This document shows positions 1-5,565 of a stretch of DNA of 5,825 bases, piece by piece. The position numbers and the translations under genes are program-made. Origin of the DNA: Oscillospiraceae bacterium. Lineage in GTDB: Bacteria > Bacillota > Clostridia > Oscillospirales > Oscillospiraceae. Every line of letters starts with the position of its first letter. Positions within the stretch are counted from its first letter, which is position 1. Under the pieces are notes generated by a model. It was given only the letters and a program-made list of their open reading frames with translations. It was not told the DNA's origin and did not search any database. The stretch spans positions 1 to 5,825 of the forward strand of contig WQRL01000122.1 in the NCBI GenBank assembly GCA_009786775.1, in the 5' to 3' direction.

Positions 1-93
1 GCATTGGTAGCACTCATGCAGCTTGACACCTGCTTCTTCCGCAATATTGTTGGCAATTTCTTTACCGCCATCCATGGTCAGGGTCTTATCCAC
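1..93 (-). CDS. HdrC-like iron-sulfur protein, N-terminal fragment (cut by window edge)
   Basis: Only the first 31 codons are present; the gene continues past the left edge. The peptide starts (M)DKTLTMDGGKEIANN and ends in LHECYQC. That ending matches the start of the first [4Fe-4S] motif (CYQCGxCxxxCP) in heterodisulfide reductase subunit C and related dicluster ferredoxin-like proteins. The GTG start at 93 is preferred because GAGGTGG lies 4 bases upstream, inside the last codons of the prenyl synthase gene. The in-frame ATG at 75 has no comparable site. Only one base separates the GTG from the TAA of the preceding gene, so it belongs to the same operon. HdrC proteins carry electrons between a flavin or Fe-S partner and an HdrB-type or membrane subunit. 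Family assignment rests on a short stretch; another dicluster Fe-S protein is possible. Confidence 0.6.
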   Translation of the reverse strand, partial: MDKTLTMDGGKEIANNIAEEAGVKLHECYQC

Positions 94-94
94 T

Positions 95-1102
95 TTACCA
101 CCTCTTGTCTTTAATCTTGTGCTCTGAGAGTGAGTTTGCAAGAGTTCTCAGGGCATCTGTCATATCATTTTCCGGAAAAATATCCAGATGGCTTTGCGCC
201 GCACTGCAATGTTCCCTTATATGTGTTTCACATAACTGCAAAACATCGGAGCCTCTCACATACTCCACCAAACCGGCCACATCCTCTGGATTTTTATCAG
301 GTTTTCTCAGAAGCTGTGTCACCGCCTGCGGCGGACTGCCTTCCATAAGCAGAATAATGGGCAGTGTTAATATTCCATTGCGCAAATCCTGGCCTGCGGG
401 TTTTCCTGTAAAGAGAGAGTAATCCAGCAGGTCATCCCGAAGCTGAAATGCAATTCCAAGCCTTATACCAAACTCATGCAAGGCATCTACCTCATCCTTG
501 CATAGCCCTCCGAGCATAGCCCCCGTAGCACAGCTTGCCCCGATTAGAAATGCAGTTTTTCGCCTCACCAGGTCAAAATACTGTTTCTGAGGCTTTGCGC
601 TGTATTTATACCGCAGAGCCTGCTGCTCAAGCTCTCCTAGTGTCATCTGAAGCGATACCTCTGCGAGCAGTTCATTTATCCCCATGCCTTTGTACACATG
701 CAGGATTTCCATCGCCTTGGCTAAAAGAAAGTCGCCGCTCTGCACAGCAATGTGGTTTCCCGCCAAAGTGTTTATGGTAGGCCTTCCCCTTCGCATATCC
801 GCCCCATCCACCACATCGTCATGGACCAGGGAGGCCGTGTGCATTAGCTCTAGCATACACATAAGGGGTACAACATCCTCTTGCGGCTCACCGAGCTTTG
901 CGCATATTAGGGCAAGCGTGGGGCGCAGCCTCTTGCCGCCGGAAAGCAGCAAATTTAGCAAATCAGGTTCTTTGGGGGCATCTGCCAGCATTTTTTCTAA
1001 CTTGCCGTCCATCAAAGCTAGATGCCTTCGTATCTCCCTATGAAGCGGGTTGCTCATTTCGTACTTTTGGATTATACTTCCAAGTTGCTTTGATTTCATC
1101 AT
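95..1102 (-). CDS. Long-chain all-trans polyprenyl diphosphate synthase, catalytic subunit (HepT/HexB/IspB family)
   Basis: This 335-residue protein is a trans-isoprenyl diphosphate synthase. It elongates an allylic diphosphate with isopentenyl diphosphate to make the polyprenyl tail of a quinone, normally menaquinone in Firmicutes. Visible motifs are GGKRLRP (55-61), the first Asp-rich motif HDDVVD (94-99) followed by RRGRPT (104-109), KTA (182-184), the second Asp-rich motif FQLRDDLLDY (219-228), and GQDLRNGILTLP (237-248). The residues 4 and 5 positions before the first Asp are small (Ser91, Ala90), as expected for a long-chain product and unlike FPP synthases, which have aromatic residues there. 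Length is normal for the family. Its ATG overlaps the stop of the upstream HexA-like gene (ATGA), and a second ATG follows directly; only a weak GGCGGTG site precedes them, so coupled translation is likely. The exact chain length (C30 to C40 or more) cannot be read from sequence. Confidence 0.93.
   Translation of the reverse strand: MMKSKQLGSIIQKYEMSNPLHREIRRHLALMDGKLEKMLADAPKEPDLLNLLLSGGKRLRPTLALICAKLGEPQEDVVPLMCMLELMHTASLVHDDVVDGADMRRGRPTINTLAGNHIAVQSGDFLLAKAMEILHVYKGMGINELLAEVSLQMTLGELEQQALRYKYSAKPQKQYFDLVRRKTAFLIGASCATGAMLGGLCKDEVDALHEFGIRLGIAFQLRDDLLDYSLFTGKPAGQDLRNGILTLPIILLMEGSPPQAVTQLLRKPDKNPEDVAGLVEYVRGSDVLQLCETHIREHCSAAQSHLDIFPENDMTDALRTLANSLSEHKIKDKRW
98..104 (-). promoter_or_regulatory. 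Ribosome binding site deciding the GTG start of the HdrC-like gene
   Basis: GAGGTGG on the minus strand, 4 bases before the GTG at 93. It lies within the last sense codons of the prenyl synthase gene, so the two genes are probably translationally coupled. Confidence 0.55.
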
Positions 1103-1500
1103 GAGAGCACCGCCTGTAAACCCCTGACAAAGTTCAAGTATTCCTCAGCGCTTATGGGCTTAAAAGTGTCCACAGTAAGCAGCTTTGCAAATTTATCGGT
1201 AACTTCTACATTGTCAAGCTCAATCAAACACTTGGAAAACAGGCTAAAAAAGTAATCGCCTATTAGCGTAGAATATATAGGGTGAGCCTGCGCCATTTCG
1301 TGCAGCCTGCGGAAAAGCCAAAAACTTTCACAGGCTCCCGCCAGACTAACTGCATGCTTGCCGTCATAGGTATAAAGCACTTCCCTGGCCACCCTGCACT
1401 GCTGAAACTCAGGCTCAATGGGTAGATTTTCCCGCCAGAGCTCCCATCCATAAGCAAGAATGTCCTTCACCTTATCCAATTGTACTTCAGTGCAATGCAA
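1099..1500 (-). CDS. Probable small (component I / HexA-like) subunit of the prenyl diphosphate synthase
   Basis: This is a 133-residue, mostly alpha-helical, soluble protein with no signal peptide, membrane segment or metal motif. The central stretch SFWLFRRLHEMAQAHPIYSTLIGDYFFSLFSKCL spans residues 59-92, and its GDYF at 81-84 resembles the LAGDYFSGLYY region of Bacillus HepS (component I). The length is close to that of HexA (about 143 residues) of the two-subunit hexaprenyl diphosphate synthase of Micrococcus luteus, and well short of HepS (about 250). The match is by eye. The next gene encodes the catalytic subunit and overlaps this one by four bases (ATGA), as expected for partners made in equal amounts. 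Component I proteins lack the Asp-rich motifs, and so does this one. The start is TTG, supported by GGAGG 8 bases upstream and an in-frame TGA directly before it. A TorD-type molybdoenzyme chaperone is the main alternative, but I see no chaperone signature. Confidence 0.65.
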   Translation of the reverse strand: MHCTEVQLDKVKDILAYGWELWRENLPIEPEFQQCRVAREVLYTYDGKHAVSLAGACESFWLFRRLHEMAQAHPIYSTLIGDYFFSLFSKCLIELDNVEVTDKFAKLLTVDTFKPISAEEYLNFVRGLQAVLS

Positions 1501-1508
1501 TCAGATAT

Positions 1509-1513
1509 CCTCC
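1509..1513 (-). promoter_or_regulatory. Ribosome binding site deciding the TTG start
   Basis: GGAGG on the minus strand, 8 bases before the TTG at 1500, in the 17-base gap after the TAA of the Fe-S subunit gene. No ATG or GTG is available nearby at a proper distance, so TTG is the likely initiator. Confidence 0.7.
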
Positions 1514-1517
1514 ACAG

Positions 1518-2363
1518 TTAGTTTTTCTCAAAATACATTGTTTCTAAACAAGGGCTCGATTCTTCCACCGTAACCTCTGTTACAATTGGCTTGTAGCCAC
1601 TTAACTTGCAAGTCAGCTCAAATGTGCCGCTTTTTTGAGGAATGCGGTCAATCTTAAATTCTCCAAAGAAGTCAGCTCTTACTTTCGTCAGAAGTTCCCC
1701 GCCTAACCGAAGCTCAACCTCCGCGCCCTCTGCGGTGCGCTTTATCTCTCCATCGTGCAGAGCCAGCGCCCCCGCGATAAAGCAGGTATCCTTTTTATAC
1801 AAGTTGCGGTACATGACTCTCGGGGCATTTGAGCCGTCCGTCAGAGGCTTTAGAAGCAAGTCGCGTACCATCCGCTCAAATTCCTCATCTTCACAGCGCA
1901 CCATACGCAGGGCGCGGAGCGGACAGGCTCCGACACAGCGGGGTTCTTTCCACCCATCGTCTAGCAGATGGGCGCACATGGTACATTTCTGGGCTGTTTC
2001 CAGCTCTTCATTCCACGAAATCATTCCGTAAGGGCAAGAGTCCACAAGTGACTTATCCCCCTTAGCTTTCTTAGCATCAATAATCACCACGCCATCCTTG
2101 CGGCGGCTGATAACTTCCGGACGTGAAGTAGCGCAAGGAGCCTTCCGGCAGTGCTGGCAGAGCTTGGTAACAAAGCCAATCTCTGTGTGAGGCACCGCAC
2201 CGCGCTCGAACTTTATAGGGTTAATCCATTTTTGACCGTGCTTTTGCTGCTCATCGGTATAGGGAAGCCAGCTATTTCCCACATGTTCATCCTTACAGGC
2301 TATCATGCAGTTATAGCAGCCTACACACTTCTTTAGATCAACTATTAAATGAATTTTTTCCAT
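1518..2363 (-). CDS. Iron-sulfur subunit of a transhydroxylase-type molybdoenzyme (BthL-like)
   Basis: This 281-residue electron-transfer subunit pairs with the upstream Mo subunit. It resembles the small subunit of Pelobacter pyrogallol-phloroglucinol transhydroxylase throughout, for example CPYGMISWNEE (110-120), QKCTMCAHLLDD (126-136), PRVMYRNLY (181-189) and DFFGEFK (231-237). Cluster cysteines are C13, C16, C19, C23; C69, C72, C77; C110; and C127, C130, C143, C147. That makes twelve, enough for three [4Fe-4S] clusters, whereas DmsB-type subunits have sixteen for four. Residues from about 190 to 281 form a beta-rich, Cna-B/transthyretin-like domain, as in the Pelobacter protein. There is no Tat signal, so it is cytoplasmic. 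The start at 2363 (MEKIHLIVDLKKC) is chosen because GGGGAG lies 8 bases upstream and it aligns with the family; an in-frame ATG at 2405 would add 14 unrelated residues. The gene overlaps the end of the large-subunit gene by 19 bases. Confidence 0.92.
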   Translation of the reverse strand: MEKIHLIVDLKKCVGCYNCMIACKDEHVGNSWLPYTDEQQKHGQKWINPIKFERGAVPHTEIGFVTKLCQHCRKAPCATSRPEVISRRKDGVVIIDAKKAKGDKSLVDSCPYGMISWNEELETAQKCTMCAHLLDDGWKEPRCVGACPLRALRMVRCEDEEFERMVRDLLLKPLTDGSNAPRVMYRNLYKKDTCFIAGALALHDGEIKRTAEGAEVELRLGGELLTKVRADFFGEFKIDRIPQKSGTFELTCKLSGYKPIVTEVTVEESSPCLETMYFEKN

Positions 2364-5300
2364 CTGCCAAACTCCCCTTCCCATTTTTTCACTTCCACAA
2401 GACATGAGTTAACAGCAAGCCCGTGGGCATTTTTAGTAATGAACCGGCTCGGTGTGAGAATGTTTACGCAGCCGTTAATTTCAGGTGATTCCCCCGGCTC
2501 GCCTACAGGCTTGTAGTCTGCACAGGATTCAAAAGAGTGAACCACTCCAGGCGGCAACCTGTCTGTTACCTCAAGCCCGCAGACTACGCTGCCCCTGTCA
2601 TTATAAACTTCAACGATATCTCCGTGCTGCACCCCCCTGGCCTCAGCATCTTTCGGATTCATTCTAAATATCCAGTAACGGAAACCGTCAATGAGCATCC
2701 TGTGCTGGTCTATATCGTTAATTACAGAATCCTTGCCATCTCCCATGGTGTGGAAGGAGTATTTGGAATGGGGGGTTATAAACTGGAGCTTATATTTCTC
2801 ATAGAGCTCCGAGCCCACTCCCTCCCAAGAAGGTATGTATGTGCAAATGGGCATCCGTTCCTTGTCATTTGGGTCAAAACGCTTGAGAGTCTGGGCTTCA
2901 AATTCAAACTTGCCTGAGGGGGTCTGTAATCCTTCATTGTACCTGCTGTAATATTCAGACGGCAGCGGCGCAAGTTCCGGGGTATCCCTCTTAACTCCCC
3001 TTGCAAACCAGTTCATAGCTAGTGGGTCACGCCTATCCTCCGGCAACGGCGGCACGACATAGTAGCCTTTTTTAAGAAATTGCCGCCAGGACATTTTTTT
3101 AGGCAGGTCAGTGGCATCAAAATATCTCTTTACCCAGTCAAACTCGCTATTGCCCTCACTGAACACCTGCCAGAGCCCAAGTTTTGCAGCGATACCTTGG
3201 AAAATTTCAAAATCTGACTTTGACTCGCCCAAGGGTTCTATGCACTTGTGCTGGATGTGTATAACCCTATGGTTATTTTGGATGAATGACTTATCAATGT
3301 AGCCGCCGCAATTTGCAAATTCGGCGATGTCCCAGCGCTCAAAGCTGGTACAGGCCGGCAGGATAAGATCTGCAAATCTGGCCTCACCCTCCATCCATAT
3401 GGACTGATTGACGACAAACTCAATTTTATCACTGCGGTACATCTTGGCAAATCTGTTTGACTGGGGCTGTGTGCCGAAATATGAACCGCCGTATTTATAA
3501 TACATTTTGACCTCGGAATGCCCCGGCGCCGGATATCGCACCTTGCGGAACTGTCCGTGGACTGTGTAGTTATCCATATCATGAGCCTCGGCGTGACCTT
3601 CCAAAATGGCTTCAGGAAGCCTAAGGCGCGGAATTCTCTGATAATTGGAGTTGACAGATGGGGACTGGGGCATGCGGTTATATAACTGAACGCCTGAACC
3701 AGAACCTATGTAGTCACCTGAAAAACCGCCATCGGAGTAACCGGGAAACCAGAAGCGGGTGTCCATAGGCGTACCCATTTGCAGCCCGCCGAAGTTTACC
3801 CCCTCTTTGCCCAAACCCTGCATAGCAGCAAGGCAGACCATGGCCCTGGCCCACTCCGTGCCGTAAGCTGTACGGCATGCGCTGCCGAAAGAGTGTATGC
3901 CGCCCGCTGCCAAATAAGTTTTTTTCTTACCCCATTGCTCGGCGAGGGCTCTAACAATTGCGGCATCTATGCCGGTTATATCCTCTTGCCACTCGGGGGT
4001 CTTGGGTGCTCCATCGGATTCTCCTAGTATATATTCCTGCCATTTTTCAAGGCCTATTGTGCGCTTTTGTACATAGTCTTTGTCATAGGTGCCGTTTTTG
4101 AGCCACACATACGCTATCGCAAGGGCCATAGCCGTATCCGTGCCGGGCTTTGGGGCGATCCAGCGGCCACCCATGAATGCCGCCGTACTGTTTAGGTATG
4201 GATCAATATGTACCACAGGGATGCCCAGGTCTTTGACCCACTCCCTACGGATTGTGCCCTCATGAGCACCGTAAACACCTGAGGTGGATTCCGGGTCTGA
4301 GGACCAAAACACTATCATTTCTGCATTTTTCATGCAGTCCTCCACAGTGGAGTACGCCTCGCAGCCGCCTTTTTTGGCACTGCCGCCGTAGTGGTGCATT
4401 GCACCCCACGCAAACCCCTCCCAACTGTCAGGGTTGTTGAGCAGCCCGGTGGCACCTATGCAGTTAAAAAATCTGTTGGCGGCACTTATGAAGTATCCAC
4501 AGTTGCCCCAGGTGTGGTGGGAGCCTCTGGAGTAAAACACCGTACCCGGCCCATGAACCTCTCGGACTCTCATGATTTCTTTGGCCACAAGGTCAAAAGC
4601 CTCCTCCCAGGAGATTCTCTCATACCCTGAAATCCCGCGGTTTTGCGGGTTGCGCTCGCCACCGGGGTCAAAGTCTTTGCGCTTCATAGGATAAAGCAGC
4701 CTGTCGGGTGAATAGAGCATTGACTTCCAGCCTAAGGCGTACGGCGATACGGTGGTGCGCTTGGGCGGAGTGAAGTTTTTGCCCCGGGCGTTAATCGTCC
4801 ACGGGTCTGCATCGTCATCAGCTAGGTCAATCGGGGTCATTCTAACTATTTTGCCGTCTTTGACATAAACAAAAAGAGGCCCGCCGTTTGTCCCTGTGAC
4901 ATACCTGGTTTCACCGCTGGGCATAAGCTGGCCGTAATTTCCTAAGTAGAGCACGTCAAATGCAAAAACTTTCAAAAGCAGCGACGAAAACCACATGGCC
5001 TTTTCGTCGGGGCCTGTGAGAGCCATGGAGCCATTTTTTGCTGCTGCGACAAAGTCGCTGGTCTTCCCTACCATCTGGCCTGACATGATTTTACGGGCGG
5101 TGTGCTCATCTTCAAACACCATCTCCACATCAGCCTCATAAACACCGTTTTTTCCTGTTACATTGCCGCTTCGGAAAAACAGCTTACGCCCGATGCTGTT
5201 ATCCCGGATTTTAAGCTGAACCGTAACCTCGTGAGTTTCCAGCTCATTTTTGAATTCAGGGGAGGCTTTGCCCAGGACGTTTAGCATCTTATCAAGTGAA

Positions 5301-5368
5301 AACAATGAAATTGTAAGGAAAGTCTTATCAAACAAATTGATGGTTTGATCCGCTATTTTAATGTTCAT
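2345..5368 (-). CDS. Molybdopterin oxidoreductase, transhydroxylase large-subunit (AthL) type, with N-terminal SCP2-like domain
   Basis: This 1007-residue protein belongs to the DMSO reductase superfamily and is closest in pattern to the large subunit of pyrogallol-phloroglucinol transhydroxylase, which binds Mo-bis-MGD and has no N-terminal Fe-S cluster; none is present here. Shared blocks include GGPLFVYVKDGKIVRMTP (from about 162), FTPPKRT, YPMKRKDFDPGGERNPQ, SHHTWGN (283-289), NPDSWEG, MIVFWSSDPE, FPGYSDGG and HTMGDGK. Against AthL as I remember it, His284, Asp314, Ser315 (Mo ligand) and Tyr544 sit at AthL His144, Asp174, Ser175 and Tyr404, all with a constant offset of 140. Residues 1-140 have no counterpart in AthL (about 875 residues). 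They look like an SCP2 lipid-binding domain, notably VEMVFEDEHTARKIMSG and AAAKNGSMALTGP. There is no Tat signal, so it is cytoplasmic. The start at 5368 follows AAGGAG by 10 bases; GTG at 5374 is an alternative, and the ATG at 5389 lies upstream of the ribosome binding site. The true substrate is unknown. Confidence 0.9.
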   Translation of the reverse strand: MNIKIADQTINLFDKTFLTISLFSLDKMLNVLGKASPEFKNELETHEVTVQLKIRDNSIGRKLFFRSGNVTGKNGVYEADVEMVFEDEHTARKIMSGQMVGKTSDFVAAAKNGSMALTGPDEKAMWFSSLLLKVFAFDVLYLGNYGQLMPSGETRYVTGTNGGPLFVYVKDGKIVRMTPIDLADDDADPWTINARGKNFTPPKRTTVSPYALGWKSMLYSPDRLLYPMKRKDFDPGGERNPQNRGISGYERISWEEAFDLVAKEIMRVREVHGPGTVFYSRGSHHTWGNCGYFISAANRFFNCIGATGLLNNPDSWEGFAWGAMHHYGGSAKKGGCEAYSTVEDCMKNAEMIVFWSSDPESTSGVYGAHEGTIRREWVKDLGIPVVHIDPYLNSTAAFMGGRWIAPKPGTDTAMALAIAYVWLKNGTYDKDYVQKRTIGLEKWQEYILGESDGAPKTPEWQEDITGIDAAIVRALAEQWGKKKTYLAAGGIHSFGSACRTAYGTEWARAMVCLAAMQGLGKEGVNFGGLQMGTPMDTRFWFPGYSDGGFSGDYIGSGSGVQLYNRMPQSPSVNSNYQRIPRLRLPEAILEGHAEAHDMDNYTVHGQFRKVRYPAPGHSEVKMYYKYGGSYFGTQPQSNRFAKMYRSDKIEFVVNQSIWMEGEARFADLILPACTSFERWDIAEFANCGGYIDKSFIQNNHRVIHIQHKCIEPLGESKSDFEIFQGIAAKLGLWQVFSEGNSEFDWVKRYFDATDLPKKMSWRQFLKKGYYVVPPLPEDRRDPLAMNWFARGVKRDTPELAPLPSEYYSRYNEGLQTPSGKFEFEAQTLKRFDPNDKERMPICTYIPSWEGVGSELYEKYKLQFITPHSKYSFHTMGDGKDSVINDIDQHRMLIDGFRYWIFRMNPKDAEARGVQHGDIVEVYNDRGSVVCGLEVTDRLPPGVVHSFESCADYKPVGEPGESPEINGCVNILTPSRFITKNAHGLAVNSCLVEVKKWEGEFGRWKKFI
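2372..2377 (-). promoter_or_regulatory. Ribosome binding site deciding the Fe-S subunit start
   Basis: GGGGAG on the minus strand, 8 bases before the ATG at 2363 and inside the 3' end of the large-subunit gene. It supports the shorter start and points to coupled translation of the two subunits. Confidence 0.65.
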
Positions 5369-5378
5369 AACCACATTT

Positions 5379-5384
5379 CTCCTT
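5379..5384 (-). promoter_or_regulatory. Ribosome binding site of the operon's first gene
   Basis: AAGGAG on the minus strand, 10 bases before the ATG at 5368 and 4 bases before the in-frame GTG at 5374. Its position rules against the upstream in-frame ATG at 5389, which would place the site inside the coding region. Confidence 0.65.
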
Positions 5385-5388
5385 TGCA

Positions 5389-5443
5389 TGTCACAAGTTA
5401 CAGGTTCCCCGGTCCGGCTCCCTGTGACCAGTAACTGTCACAA
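5389..5443. repeat. TGTCACAA direct repeats with an interposed inverted copy
   Basis: TGTCACAA occurs at 5389-5396 and again at 5436-5443, 47 bases apart. The inverse hexamer TGTGAC lies between them at 5423-5428. AGTTAC (5396-5401) and GTAACT (5431-5436) form a second inverted pair. In DNA these could be half-sites for a regulator, with the divergent LysR-type protein as the obvious candidate. In the minus-strand transcript, the two UGUGAC copies could compete for the single GUCACA just upstream of the ribosome binding site. Confidence 0.55.
5423..5442. promoter_or_regulatory. 20-base dyad, candidate operator or leader hairpin
   Basis: TGTGAC-cAGTaACT-GTCACA is a near-perfect palindrome: six-base outer arms and inner AGT/ACT, broken by one unpaired C. 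It lies about 55 bases upstream of the operon's first start codon and downstream of the likely minus-strand -10. It resembles an operator for a dimeric regulator. The spacing between TGTGA and TCACA (10 bases) does not fit a CRP site (6 bases). As RNA it would form a six-pair stem with an eight-base loop. Confidence 0.5.
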
Positions 5444-5474
5444 CAGGCAGCACATTTTCCGCATAATTTTAGAC

Positions 5475-5503
5475 TTTAATTATAGTTATACATTTGCTAT
5501 AAT
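5475..5503 (+). promoter_or_regulatory. Extended -10 promoter for the LysR-type gene
   Basis: TATAAT at 5498-5503 is preceded by TGC, giving the extended -10 form TGnTATAAT. The -35 region at 17-base spacing (TTTAAT, 5475-5480) is weak, as is usual with extended -10 promoters. Transcription would begin near 5510, about 56 bases before the ATG. Confidence 0.6.
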
Positions 5504-5508
5504 GGAAA
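5479..5508 (-). promoter_or_regulatory. Candidate promoter for the minus-strand operon
   Basis: A consensus TATAAT reads on the minus strand at 5484-5479. A poor -35 (TTTCCA, 5508-5503) sits at 18-base spacing, which would fit an activator-dependent promoter. The start would be near 5472, leaving a leader of about 100 bases that contains the dyad and repeats. This -10 overlaps the -35 region of the opposing promoter. Confidence 0.4.
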
Positions 5509-5565
5509 TCACTCTTTTTTCTTTTGGTGATAAATAATTTTAATAACAAGAGGTGAAGTCAAATT

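Noticed and set aside
105..1104. Several plus-strand open frames opposite the prenyl synthase gene (105-422, 535-780, 684-1043, 898-1104)
   Set aside because: They lie antisense to a gene with clear family motifs, have compositions without recognisable domains, and none has convincing start signals. They are frame shadows.
1099..1500. TorD/DmsD-type chaperone for the Mo enzyme
   Set aside because: It is plausible by context, but the protein is shorter than usual, shows no recognisable chaperone signature, and has a GDYF segment and coupling that fit a prenyl synthase small subunit better.
1642..4630. Other antisense and out-of-frame open frames within the Fe-S and Mo-subunit genes (for example 1642-2031, 2537-2917, 3238-3582, 4391-4630)
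   Set aside because: Each overlaps well-conserved coding sequence of the two enzyme subunits, and their translations show low-complexity Ser/Arg/Pro-rich patterns typical of shadows.
5366..5389. Start of the large subunit at ATG 5389 with MQRR as a possible Tat signal
   Set aside because: The AAGGAG ribosome binding site falls inside this extension, and no hydrophobic segment or Tat consensus follows the arginines. The start at 5368 fits better.
5423..5442. CRP/FNR-type binding site in the TGTGA...TCACA dyad
   Set aside because: The arms are 10 bases apart instead of the 6 required for CRP, and the FNR core is absent. It is kept only as a generic dyad.
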